A stretch of DNA of 64,000 bases from Limnanthes douglasii subsp. nivea (Eukaryota; Streptophyta; Magnoliopsida; Brassicales; Limnanthaceae). Shown here in pieces: positions 9,483 to 21,421 of the stretch. The stretch's first letter is position 1, and each line of letters opens with the position of its first letter. The position numbers and the translations under genes are program-made. The stretch covers positions 67,232,352 to 67,296,351 of the forward strand of contig JAUPFV010000004.1 in assembly GCA_036936605.1 (NCBI GenBank), read 5' to 3'. The notes below the pieces were generated by a model that saw only the letters and a list, made by a program, of their open reading frames with translations, ran no database searches and was not told the DNA's origin.

Positions 9483-12400
9483 GAATTTTAAAATAGTTTT
9501 TGAAAAATGAGAGAGGAAATAAGATTAAAGCCGTGAGATCTAACCGAGGAGAAAAATTCTCGTGCAATAAATTCTGAGATTTTCATGAAGCACATGGAAT
9601 TCATTGTCGCTTGTTACTTCCCAGATCTCTTCAACAAAACAGTGTGCCAGAAACGAAGAACATAACAATCCTCGATATAATGTGAAGCATGATCAAAAGA
9701 AAGAAATTACTTAAGGATTTTTGGGTGAAAGTAGTGGCATGTACGATCTACTTATTTAGACGATCTCCAACAAGAAGTGTTTGAGGAAAAAATAACAAGA
9801 AGCATGGAGTGGAAGAAAGCCCATAATTTACCACCTGGGAGTATTTGGAAGTGTAGCTCATATCCATGTACGAGTGGAACAATGAGTCAAACCAGATGAT
9901 AAAAGCAAGAGTTTTCTCTTCATCTGTTACAACTCAAGTTTCAAAGGCTAAAAGTTGTACAGCCCAAAAATAAGAATATTGTGATATGTCGAGACTTGAT
10001 AGTTGATAATAAAGGAAAGTGAGATTTTGAGTCTTATGAAAATGACTTCACATTTTCCCTCAAATTGAAGAAAATGAGCAAACACCGAATAAGCAATCAG
10101 AAGAAGTCACAACCCCACACGCTTCACCAATATCAACTGCTCATGTTGACTCACATACTTCATCATCGTCAAATGGTATTCAAAGTAAGAGAGTTGTGGA
10201 ACGTATAATAAGTCTTAATGATATTTATGAGGTAACTGAACTAATGGATAACCTTACATTATTTTGTTTCTTTACCGATTGTGAACTAGTGATATTTCAA
10301 GAAGGCTACATAAGAGAAAAAAATGGAGAGACACGATAGACGGAGAAATTAGAGCCAATGAGAAAAATAACACATGGGAACTCACCTCACTTCCCAAAAG
10401 GCACAAGACAATAGGTGTCAGATGGCCATACAAAACAAAGAGAAATTCTTAAGGGAAGATTGGAAAACACAAATGAGACTTATTACAAAAGGCTATCGTC
10501 AAAAAGCTAGAATTAACAATGACGGATCTTTGTAATATTTAAGAATTTTTAAGTATTTTTTGAAAATGAGAGAGGAAATAAGATTAAAGCCGTGAGATCT
10601 GACCGAGGAAAACATTTTCCATCCAATAATTTCCGAGCTTTTTGTGAAGCACATGGAATTCGTCGTCGCTTGATAGTTCCCAGATCGCTTCATCAAAACG
10701 GTGTGCCATAAAGGAAGAACAAAACAATCCTCGATATGATGCGAAGCATGCTCAAAAGAAAGAAATTTCTTAAGGATTTTTAGGTGAAAGTAGTGGCATG
10801 TACGGTCTACGTATTTAGCCGATCTCCAATAAGAAGTGTTAGGGGAAAAAACAACAAGAAGCATTGAGTGGAAGGAAGCCCAGAATTTACCACCTGGGAG
10901 TATTTGGAAGTGTAGCTCATATCCATGTACGAGTGGAACAACGAGTCAAACTTGATGGTAAAAGCAAGAGTTTTCTCTTCATCTATTACAACTCAAGTTT
11001 CACAGGCTAAAAGTTGTACAACCCGAACAATAAGAATATTATGATAAGTTGATAAAAAAGAAAAGTGAGATTTTGAGTCTCGTGAAAATGACTTTATATT
11101 TTCCCTCAAATTGAAGAAAATGAGCAAACACCGAATAAGCAATCAGAAGAAGTCACAACCCCACACGGTTCACCAATATCAACTGCTCATGTTGACTCAC
11201 ATACTTCATCATCGTCAAATGGTATTCAAAGTAAGAGAGTCGTGGAACTTATAATAAGTCTTAATGATCTTTATGAGGTAATTGAACTAATGGATAACCT
11301 TACATTATTTTGTTTCTTTCCCGATTATGAATTAGTTATATTTCAAGAAGTTACATAAGAAAAAACATGGAGAGACACGATGAACGAAGAAATTAAAGCC
11401 AATGAGAAAAATAACACATGGGAACTCACCTCACTTCCCAAATGGCACAAGGAAATAAGTGTCATATGGCTATACAAAACAAAGAGAAATGCTTAGGGGG
11501 GGAGTGATAAACAAAAAGTGAGAATTATTACAAAAGGCTAACGTCAAAAGCCTGGAATTGACAATGATGAGGTCTTTGGAATATTTAAGAATTTTAAAGT
11601 AGTTGTTGAAAATGAGAGAGGAAATAAGATTAAATCCATGAGATATAACCGAGGAGAAGAGTTCCCATCCAATGAATCCTAGATTTTTGTGAAGCACATG
11701 GAATTCATCGTCGTTTGATAGTTCCCACATATCATCAACAAAACGGTGTGCCAGAAATGAAGAATAGAACAATCATCGATATGATGCGAAGCATGCTCAA
11801 AAGAAAGAAACTTCCTAAGGATTTTTGGGTGAAAGTAGTGGTATGTACGGTCTACTAATCTAGCCGATCTCCAACAAGAAGTGTTTGGGGAAAAAACCAC
11901 AAGAAGCATGAAGTGGAAGAAATCCCAGAATTTACCACCTGATAGTATTTGGAAGTGTAGCCATATCCATGTACGAGTCAAACAACGAATCAAACTGGAT
12001 AATAAAAGCAAGAGTTTTCTCTTCATCTGTTACAACTTAAGTTTCAAAGGGTAAAAGTTGTAACACCCAAACAATAAGAATATTACGATAAGTCGAGACT
12101 TGATAGTTGATAAAAAATAAAAATGAGAGTTTGAGTCTCATGCAAATGACTTCACAGTTTCCCTCAAATTGAAGAAAATGAGCAAATACCGAATAAGCCA
12201 TCAGAAGAGGTCACAACCGCACATGCTTCACCAATATCAACTACTCATGTTGACTCACAACCTTCATCATTGTCAGATGGTATTCATAGGAAGAGAGTTA
12301 AGAACGTACAATAAGGCTTAATGATCTTTATGAGGTAACTGAACCAATGGATAACCTTACATTATTTGGTCTCTTTGCCGATTGTGAACTAGTAATATTT

Positions 12401-13412
12401 CAAGTAGCTACATAAGAGAAAAAAATGAAAAAGACACCATAGACGGAAAAATTAGCGCCATCGAGAAAAATGACACATGGGAACTCAACTGACTTCCCAA
12501 AGAGAAATTCTTAGGTAGAGATTGAAAAACACTAAGTGAGACTTATTATAAAAGGATATCGTCAAAACGTTGGAATTGACAATGATTGATCTTTGTAAGA
12601 TTTAAGAATTTTAAAGTAGTTGTTGAACATGAGAGAGGAAATAAGATTAAAGCCGTGAGATATGACCGAAGAGAAGAGTTCCCATCGAATAAATTTTGAG
12701 ATTTATATGAAGCACATGGAATTTTTCGTTGCTTGATAGCTCCCATATATTTTCTACAAAATGGTGTCCCAGAAAGGACGAATTGAACAATCCTTGATAT
12801 GATGCAAACCATACTCAAAAGAAAGACACTTCCTAAGGATGTTTTGGTGAAAGTATTGGCATGTACAGTTTACTTATTTAGCTGATCTCCAACAAGAAGT
12901 GTTTGGAGGAAAAACAAAAAGAAATATGGAGTGGAAAAAAACCTTGAAATTTACCATGTGAGAGTATTTGGAAGTGTAGCTCATATCCATGTACGAGTCG
13001 AATATTGAATCAATTAGAGGATAAAATAAAAAGTTTTCTCTTCATCTGTTACAACTCAATTTCAAAGGCCAAAAGTTGTACAACCCAAACAATAGGAATA
13101 TTTTGATAAGTCGAGACTTGATAGTTTTTAAAAAAGGAAAATGAGAGTTTGAGTCTCATGAAAATGACTTCACAATTTCCCTCAAATTGAAGAAAATGAT
13201 CAAACACCGAATAAGTAATCAGAAGAGGTCACAACCCCACATGCTTCACCAATATCAACTTCTTAAGGTGAGTCACAACCTTCATTATCAAATGGTAGTC
13301 AAAGTGAGAGAGTCGTAGAACGTACAATAAGTCTTAATGATCTTTATGAGGTAACTGAACCAATGGATAACCTTACATTATCTGGTCTCTTTTCCGACTG
13401 TAAACTAGTGAT

Positions 13413-14135
13413 AAATTTGTCTCATTTAGTGGATGATTCAGATACGGTAATAGACAACTTACGTTTGTTAGGTGGACGACCGCATAATTTTTTCTTCACC
13501 AATGACTCCAATAGGGAAGTTCTTTCGGGATGGACGACGCCAAACCATTTCTTATAGACGTGCTCTTTGCGTGTTTTGTCATTCGATTCCATGACATCAT
13601 ATACTAGTTTATCTATTTTGGCTATCAATTGCTCGATCGTCGTTAGATTGGTACGAACTTGAATGTCTAACATCTTCCTATGTTCGTACAATAACTTTAT
13701 AGGAACCTCTAACCCTTTGGTAACAGATTCGTAAATTTCGTGCGCGCAAGGCATATCGTGCGTAGTTCGTATGGCACAACCGTAAGGCATGGAGGCCGCG
13801 ATTGTCATGTTTCGGGCACAATCTACTTCTTCCGAAAAAAGTTCCAAAGCAAGAGTTTGTTGGATGCATAGAAAATATACTTAAAGTTAGATAAGTTAGC
13901 CTTGTCTTAGTTTTCACAACTAAAAAAACAAAGTCGTACTTTTAGGCACATACAGTTGACGTCTTAACTTCTTTTTCTCTCAAAAATTTAGTTTAGAAAC
14001 CCGACATCTTGGGTCGTATAAGTAAGTGATCAGTGGAACTTAGAGAATTTAATATTAAGTTTGAACCTAAAAACATAAATCAAAGCGTAGGGTTTGACCA
14101 ATTTTCTAGTCGAGTTTCACTCTAATCAACCATAC
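13413..14135 (-). mobile_element. FAR1/MULE-like transposase fragment inside the Copia relic
   Basis: This block replaces the part of Copia RT expected between the last array unit and the RT piece that resumes near 14136. It holds a minus-strand transposase fragment (13422-13847). I could not define terminal repeats or a target duplication, so it may be a deletion-prone insertion or a rearrangement. Confidence 0.5.
13422..13847 (-). pseudogene. C-terminal part of a FAR1-related/MULE transposase with SWIM finger
   Basis: 141 residues. The core CAIRTTHDMPCAHEIYE resembles the C-x-H-x-x-C-A-H SWIM-type finger of FAR1-related and Mutator-like transposases. After it comes a helix with EHRKMLD, and near the end GRPPNKRK, a basic Gly-Arg-Pro motif common in the same family. 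The N-terminal DDE domain is absent. It is not related to the MULE at 47978-55426, whose finger differs. Confidence 0.6.
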
Positions 14136-15090
14136 CGAGAACCATATATTGATAAGGTATTGAAGCTAAAAATGCTATTTACATGCTAAAAAAAGCACTA
14201 AGGACATGGAACAATAGAATCGACAAGTTTTTCCAAGAGAATGGCTTAAACAAATGTCCATACGAGCATGCTCTATATACCAAGACCAAAAATGAAGATA
14301 TTTTAATTGTGTGCCTCTACTTAGACGATTTGATCTTCATAGGAATCAACCCAAACATGTTCAATAAATTCAAGGAATTGAGGACAAAAGAATTAAAGAT
14401 TATTAATATAAGGCTCATGGCGTACTACGTCGATGGAGTTCGGAGTCAAAAGATCCAAACATAAAGAAGAAGTAGAAAGTGTAGATCCGACATTATTCAA
14501 AAGTTTGGTGGTAAAGTCTACGCTATCTAACTTGAACGATACCGGATATTTTTCATGCAGTTGGATAGGTTAGTCCTTACAAATCTCCAACAACAACTTA
14601 TTTTAAGGTTCAAAGACAATCGTTTCATAGCGATAGTGATTGGGGTGGAGACATAGATAATCAAATGAGTACTACTGGATATGTATTTTTCATGGGAAAG
14701 ATTACTCTCAAAGGATATAAAAAAACAACCTATTATCACGTTGTCCAATTGTGAGACATAATACATTGCAGCTACTACTTGTGTTAGTCAAACAATTTGG
14801 CTTAGAAATATATTGAATGAGATAGACTTAACACAAAATGAGCCAACTAAGGTGTATGTCGATAAAGTCAGCCATCAACTTAGCAAAGAATCCAATATTC
14901 CATGAACGAAGCAAGCATATCGATGTTCGCTACCACTAGATAAGGGAGTGTATTTCAAGAAACGATGTGTAAGTTGAATTTGTGAAGACACAAGATCAAG
15001 ATTTCGAAATTTTTACCAAGCACTGAAAAAATGAAGACTTCAAAAGATTAAATAAATTACTAGGGGTCACGAGATGAAATTTAAGAGGGA
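14136..15090 (+). pseudogene. Copia RT C-terminus and RNase H remnant
   Basis: 14183-14464 reads LKKALRTWNNRIDKFF, then CPYEHALYTK and the catalytic YLDDLIF, which are Copia RT motifs. RNase H follows with DSDWGGDIDNQMSTTGYVFF in a frame broken by several stops. A purine tract (AAGAGGGAGGA) ends the coding part at about 15084-15093. Confidence 0.8.
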
Positions 15091-15094
15091 GGAT

Positions 15095-15518
15095 TGGATC
15101 ATAAACTTGGTCCAAATAATAAAGTCCAATAAAGCACACTAAAGAAGGCCTATGAAGAAATTAAATTCTTAGCTTACTATTAAAGCCACATCTAATTAGC
15201 TTACTTTGGAAGACACACTTTCGTGGCTTACTATGGAAGCTACACTTTGTTAGCTTGTTTAAAAGTTGTAACTTGTTGAATTGTTTTGGCAACTTAGTTT
15301 CCTAAAAACTATGGAGTAACCCACCATTTTACACACTACCAATACTAAAAACAAGAAACTAAGATATAAAAATTAGATTGTTATAAAGAGGGACAATATA
15401 ACTCTCTTGAGTGAAAGAAAATAAAATATTTATCTTGTATTGTGAGTTGTAAGAGTGGCTTGTAACATTTTCTCCTTTACAATCTTGATAAAAGTTGTTT
15501 ACTTATTTGAGTGTTTCA
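15095..15518 (+). repeat. Probable 3' LTR of the Copia relic
   Basis: Begins TGGATCATAAAC right after the purine tract and ends GTGTTTCA, in TG...CA form, about 424 bp. TATA-like boxes occur at about 15364 and 15383. No second copy is in the window, so the ends are inferred. Confidence 0.55.
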
Positions 15519-15820
15519 TATGTTGCTAATATGCTCCTCACCTCTATGTTCCTCAGTTGTCCGGGCTTGGATTTGGAATTGATTAGCTGTTCGGGTGTAT
15601 TTTTTGTCGGTAATTTCCTCTTTGATATTTTTTAATAAACCAGATATGTCATCTCTAGTTTTTCTATATTGTCTTACTATTTAAGTATACATAGATAAAT
15701 TGATCTTAATTTGAGTGGTTCTTTTAATTTAGTTGTCATGAATCCTAATTTAGAATGCTATGACCATTCTAATTTTGATCTTATTGAATCCCAAAGGTCG
15801 TCTAGTGTTTTGATCGGTAT

Positions 15821-15870
15821 TACTCCCTCTATTTCATAATATGTGACTCTTTAGAATAATATTTTTGTTT
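15821..15870. repeat. Possible Stowaway MITE end
   Basis: TACTCCCTCTATTTCATAAT resembles a Stowaway terminal repeat including the TA target. The matching opposite end was not found, so this may be a fragment or chance. Confidence 0.3.
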
Positions 15871-15899
15871 TTTGTTCTTGTTTTTCAATGCATCATTAA

Positions 15900-18480
15900 T
15901 TACATATTCTACTTCCAACCAATAAAATACTTAGCTCATCCACCAGTTATTACATTAGGTCATCCCAGCCAAAGATCAAAGAATGTTTTGAGCCATCCTA
16001 GGTGATTTCAACCTTATTCGTAAACAGAAGGAACAAATTATCTCTTTTGAGAATTGGTCCACAAAAATTAATGAATTAATTTTTTTTGTTACCATTGTGA
16101 TCTTAGTGAACTTAATCCTCCCTACGGGCCTCTGTTTTAACTTGGTTAACAAAAAAACTTGAAATCCTATATATTCCATAATCAACTGTGTCTTAATAAA
16201 TTATGATTCAGATGAGTCTTTTCATATATATTTCGCTCACTATGAGTTCATTTGATCTTAATATCATACCAATATTACCCTTTAATCTTGGGATGCCCTT
16301 CCCTCCTCCCCTGCACAACTGCAGGAAAACACCGTTCAAATTCTTTAACATGTGACCATCTAACCCTATTTTCATAGATATTGTCTATTATAGTTGGAAT
16401 CTTACCACCAACATTCAAGGAATGAGTTTGGTTTTCCAAAAAAATATATTGCCTTCAACTGGAACTTAGTTGTCTTAATCACAAATATTACAACAACGTA
16501 ATATTTTCCAAGCTTTATCTCATCTTACTTAAGACCCACTTAATCCCACTCTTGTCTCTAATCAAATCGAGGCTTTTTTATATATTCATTAGCAGAGATG
16601 AAAGATATTTTCGTAAACAATAAATTTTACTTAAACTTGGTGATAGGAACACCTAATGTTTTCACAATAATATTAAAACTCGAATTTTACATAACAAAAT
16701 TGATTCAATTTCTAATTAATTTAGTGTGATGGTTTCCAACCCCGCTGGTGTTGTTAATGTTCTTGTGTTCTATTATAAGGACCTCTTCGGAACCAAACAC
16801 CCCCATGGATATCTTGGATTGGATAAGGTTTTAGCTTTCCTTTGTATTAAGATTTGTTTAAGGAATCCATAACTCGCATGGTAATGGGTGACGAGACTAA
16901 AAACAGTTTATTCAAAATCGATAATAATAAATCATGAGATAAATTCAACGTATTGGACCTCCTTATTATATAAATGATCACTTGGATCATCCTATGTATT
17001 TTCGCTCTTTCCTATAATATAATCATTAATGGTGACCCTTATGGTAAATTCCATGATATGAAGATGCTCATGTAAGATGACCCTCTCTCCTATTTCTTAT
17101 TTGTTCTTGTAATCCAAGTCCTGTATTATATTCTAAAAGAAAATAGTAATTAAAAGATTTTCCAATTCCAATGGAAATGTCATAAGCTCAAAATTCTCAA
17201 TCTTTGCTTCGTAGAAAATCTTATAATTTTTTAATAGAGGTCTCAACTTTCTCCATCTTAATAAAGAAGCTCTGAATGACTTCTTCTCAATTACAGGCCT
17301 CCAAGCCAATCCCTTCAAAAGCCACATCTTCCTTTTAAGGGTTCTCGTAATGACCTAATTAATATCTTAGGGTACAAGGAATGCATATTCTATTGAACAT
17401 ATATGGAATTTCCCCTCTTTATTTGGACGACTCTCTCACAATGGCTATCGTCCTCTTCTTTATAATATTACCTCGTGTATAGTAACTGGACCTCTAAGAA
17501 CATTTCTCATACGGGTCGGCTCATGATTATCAAATTTGTTATGTTTACGAGACATGGATGTTGGTCGTCAGTTTTCATTATTCTTCTAGGTTCCTCAAAG
17601 AAATTTCCCATTACTTTCATCATTTCCTTTGGTCAGGCCTGAGATGAAGATCTTGGTTGCTAAGGTGGACTGGTCCAAAGTTATCACTCCCACGATAGAG
17701 GGCGGATTTGGGATTTTTGACCTAAAAATCTAGAATCATGTAGATATCATTAAACATACATAGTATTTAATAATTAATAACAATAATTCAATCTCGTGAG
17801 ACTAGAACAAATCCGAAAAAAATAAAATTGCTAATTTTTAGGCTTTAGATCTATGGTCCTCCCCCTCCTGGACTTGGATAAACAATTTACGTCTTCGGCT
17901 TTTTATTAGTAACTTGTTGAGTGTGGCGATTGGTAATGAGGCTAATACCTCTTTCTGGTACGATCTTTGGCATATTCTCACCTCTATGGTATCCCATTAT
18001 GGGGAACACATCATTAATACTTCTAGGCTCGACAAAAACCTCAAAGTCTCAGACATCATCGATGGTGACAATTGGAACTGGCCATCCCAGATTAGATTTG
18101 CGCGAGCAAGGAATCAGAGTAATCTTTAGGAGATTAATAATCTTATTCTCCACTTACCTCAAAATATCAACTTCAGTGACGTGCACTTTTGGACCGTCAA
18201 GAAAGAAACTACAAGGTTCACAATCAAGGAAATCTATAACGTCATTTGTATGTCCATCCTCTTGTACCCGGTAAGCCGTATCATTGCATATGACACAAGA
18301 ATGAGAATAGTCAATCCCCTGAAAAACAATTTTTTCACAAATGGTAAGCTTGCCATCAATGTCGAGCCATAAAATGACGGATCGATGATGAATATTATAT
18401 TTACTCCAGACTAGACTCGTCCATCCAATACAGGGTATATGCGCTCAAATGGAAGAGTAAGTATCTTTAATCGTGAAATC
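15900..18480 (+). pseudogene. L1-type LINE relic, plus strand (endonuclease to zf-RVT)
   Basis: Broken translations in several frames follow L1 order. Endonuclease ILGDFNLIRKQKEQ lies near 15990. A pre-RT linker (GVVNVLVFYYKDLFGTKHPH) is near 16750. The stretch FHHFLWSG and KVDWSKVITPTIEGGFGIFDL is near 17610-17740. The zf-RVT linker GNEANTSFWYDLWH is at 17914-18129, followed by HFWTVKKETTRFTIKEIYN. The RT core itself is poorly preserved. Its 3' end meets the 3' end of the opposite LINE near 18480-18560. Confidence 0.7.
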
Positions 18481-19768
18481 GTAAGGTTTTTTTTTGTCAT
18501 CTAGAGAGGGATATCATCAAGGTGGATGATTGAAGGAGGAATGGATAATATTAGAGAGCTTCATCAGGTTGTTTCTAATCCCAACACTAGTGGATATCCT
18601 ATTGAAAGGCCAAATCCATAATTATCGGAGATAAAATCAGAGACAATAATGTGTTTAACTAACCTTGAATTGAAAATGAAGGAATGATCATAGTAAGATG
18701 CAACAAAGGTATCAAGAAGCCATGGGTCATAATAAGATGCAACAGAGGTCTTCATGTCGTTGCCGATAGCCATCATGAAAGAATTGTTGGCCAAAGGTCT
18801 AAAGGATAAAATTTTCCTTCAGGTCCAGGAGGGAGTAGAGCTAAACGATAAATCCCATATATTATTGTTTTTTATTTCTTTCAGAATTAATTGAATCGCT
18901 CAAGATAGAGTTAGAGGTTTTTTTATAATGGACCGCAGGTGCTTAAAGACGGCACCTGATTTCATACTCTTAAGTCAAAATCCCAAGTTATCCCTCAAGC
19001 AAGGGCATTGTAAATGAAGACCATGTAATTTTGGCACTAGATATTTTCAATTTATGACTGGTCAGGAGATAGAGACGAAGGATTTGGAGGAGTTATTTAA
19101 GAACTCTGGACGATAGGACGAAAATGGGTAACCATTACACTTGTCCCGTAAAAATAAATGATTTTATGAGGTAAAACGGACCAACATAAGAGAGGTACTT
19201 AAAAGTCCTGGAGAAAATATAGGTTGTAATGTTTTAAATGAGGGGGCTACAGTCAGAACGGGAGAGACCCCGAGGGATAATAGGAACTCCCATATATTTT
19301 ACTTTGTGTGAGCCAACCTTAAAATCAGAAAGATTAATAAGCTCAGTCTTAAGGGTGGGGTTGATACCATAAAGAATGATCCGCCTTTTATTAGGACTTA
19401 TGTCCATCCCTGAGAAGAGAAAGAAATCATTGTTTCATTCCTTAATGAGAAGCAATATTTGATATCTCCATGGCCGAAGATCATAAGATCATCCATAAAG
19501 CAAAGGTTAATAATTCAACTTATGACATTTCTAATGGAATTAGAAATTACGATAAATGCTTTTCTTATTAAGAATTCCATAGAGTACTTGCATGATCAGG
19601 ACAAACATGGAACGCGACAAAATGATCTTTTTTTATGAGTCATTTCCTAACCTGAAATAACTCAATAGGGTCACCATTAACATTGATGCTATAAAACTGG
19701 GTAGCAATACACTGGATTATCCAAGTCATCATTTGGTCGAGGAAATCCTTGAAAACAAGAATGTCAAG

Positions 19769-20840
19769 TGATGTAGCCCAGAAAGTCCAAACAAAAACCT
19801 TTTAATTTTATTTTATTTTATTTTCTTTAAATATCTTATATTATTTAAATCAAATCTAATTTTATTAAAATTTTATTTTATTTGATTTTAAAAAAAATTA
19901 TTTTATTTCCTTGTATTCTAATTTAGGGTTTTGAGCATCTCTTAGATAAAGCCTCATAGGGCTGTTATCGGTCCGGTTCGGTCCGGGTTTTGAAGAAACC
20001 GGACCGGACCGCTAAGCTTATCGGTTCGGACCGGACCGGACTGCTAAGCTTTCGGTTCTAATTTTTGGAACCGGACCGAACCGCTAAGCTTTCGGTTCAG
20101 TTCGGTCCAGTCCGGTCCGGTCCGGTTCGGTTCGGTTCCGGTTTCGGTGCGGTCCGAATTCGGTTCGGTCCGAGTTTGGTCGGTCCGGTTTCGGTCCGGT
20201 TCGGTCCACTTAAAAAAAACAAAATCAATTAAAAATTGATTTTTAATTTTTTTATTATTAAAATAAATGATATAAAAACTAAAGTTTATAAGTTGATCTT
20301 TCATTTTCTTAAAAAATTGGCAATTAACTATTAATTTTGGTATTATAATTTATAAAAGAATATATAATAATAATAATAAATAATCGGTTTTAACGACTTT
20401 ATTGGTCCGATTTCTTATCGGTTCTATCGGTTTATCGGTTTCATCGGTTCGATTCCGTATCGGTTCCTTCGGTCCTATCGGTTTTATCGGTTCGATTCCT
20501 TATCGGTTCTATCGGTTCGGTTCCTAACCGGTTTTTTGTTTCGGTTCCTTATCGGTTTTCGGTTTTTAGAATGGAACCGCGAACCGGACCGTTAAGGTTC
20601 GGTCCGGTTCTCGGTCCGGTCCTTATCGGTTCGGTCCCGGTCTGGTTCTCGGTTCCGGAGAACCGTTGACAGCCCTAAAGCCTCATGTACCGTAAGTTTT
20701 AAATAAGTTTTTGGAATAATATATTTTTTATCTCAGAAAATTTCAGTCTTTGTTACCCTTAGATTAAGGTTTCATCATGTTAACCTTGAATTAGGGTTTC
20801 ATCTGTCTTTACTTCTTCTTCTATTTCCGCCGCGTCATCA
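19769..20840 (+). repeat. Solo gypsy LTR with TSD TCAAG, split by a hAT-like element
   Basis: Starts TGATGTAGCCCAG and ends CGCGTCATCA. TCAAG stands at both 19764-19768 and 20841-20845. Without the insert it is about 343 bp and matches, in reverse, the LTRs at 28003-28348 and 28872-29181. No internal retrotransposon sequence is present, so it is a recombination product (solo LTR). Confidence 0.92.
19957..20677 (+). mobile_element. hAT-like non-autonomous element, copy 1 (721 bp)
   Basis: Ends TAGGGCTGT...ACAGCCCTA, with an 8-base TSD AAGCCTCA at 19949-19956 and 20678-20685. No transposase. Both subterminal zones are dense runs of CGGTTCGG, GGTCCG and CGGACC motifs with a recurring GCTAAGCTT, and the centre is AT-rich. 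Copy 2 at 47290-47939 is inverted. The 8-base TSD and YAGGG-type ends point to hAT. Confidence 0.88.
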
Positions 20841-21154
20841 TCAAGGATAAGGTTTCATCTAACATTGTCAAAATCTTTCATCAAGTCAAGCTTTAGAGCG
20901 AGTCTTTTTTCTTGTGGAGTTGAGATGGTACCCTTTGAGTAGTTCTTGGGAGAGAAGAATATTATTGGAGATATTTCATCCAACAAAGAAGGCCGATTGG
21001 AATTTATCAATTAGGTAAGGAAAATAATCTTTAATTTTGTTGGCCAGATTTTTAGAGATAATTTTATAGACTACATTGTATAAGGCAATAGGCGATATTC
21101 GTGGGCATACGAAGGAGTATGAGATTTTAGAATGAGCTCAATCGAAGAAGAATT

Positions 21155-21421
21155 CTATGAAGGGGCAATTTTATTAGAGTTGAAGAAGTCTAGGACACCA
21201 TTGCAAATATCATTGGCCATGATGCTCCAAGATTGTTTTAGAAAACTTAAGTTAAAACTATCGAAACCTGGGGATTTGTTACTATCATTGTTGAACGTAG
21301 CGTATTTTCTCTCATCGCAGGTAATCAAACGAATCATAACATACTTTTTAAAAGGATGAACCAAAGAGTAGATACGGGTGGGGAGGCCATGATACTCAAA
21401 TGGGTGCCTAGTCCCCAACAA
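21155..21421 (-). pseudogene. LINE RT N-terminal fragment
   Basis: Contains NKSPGFDSFNLSFLKQSWSI and ICNGVLDFFNSNKIAP, the conserved start of plant L1 RT (usually DKAPGPDGF). It is the best preserved piece of the minus-strand LINE. Confidence 0.75.

Larger units (their letters stand above)
8561..13412 (+). repeat. Tandem array of a ~1.05 kb Copia integrase-RT segment, about 4.6 copies
   Basis: Aligned on the A of CCCACAT/CCCAGAT, units begin at 8565, 9623, 10682, 11727 and 12745, so periods are about 1058, 1059, 1045 and 1018; the last unit stops at 13412. Each unit encodes, in order, the integrase stretch around NGVPERKNRTILD and SPTRSVWGK, a linker, then the RT start (NNTWELTSLPKGHK, VRLITKGYRQK). 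The RT piece then jumps straight back to the integrase stretch IFKNFKVVVENERGNKIKAV and SDRGEEF. In an intact Copia element RT is downstream of integrase, so the RT-to-integrase join is the duplication junction. Units differ by many point changes, small indels and stops. The longest frames are 8586-8768 and 9273-9482. Confidence 0.88.
8561..15518 (+). mobile_element. Copia-type LTR retrotransposon relic with internal tandem amplification
   Basis: Translated fragments follow Ty1/copia order: integrase core, start of RT, interruption, RT with YLDD, RNase H, purine tract, LTR. No gag, protease or 5' LTR is recognisable. The integrase-RT part exists in about 4.6 tandem copies, and all coding frames are broken. 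Confidence 0.85.

Noticed and set aside
20044..20304. Minus-strand frame rich in RTEPNRT repeats
   Set aside because: It is the translation of the CGGTTCGG subterminal repeats of the hAT-like element, not a gene.
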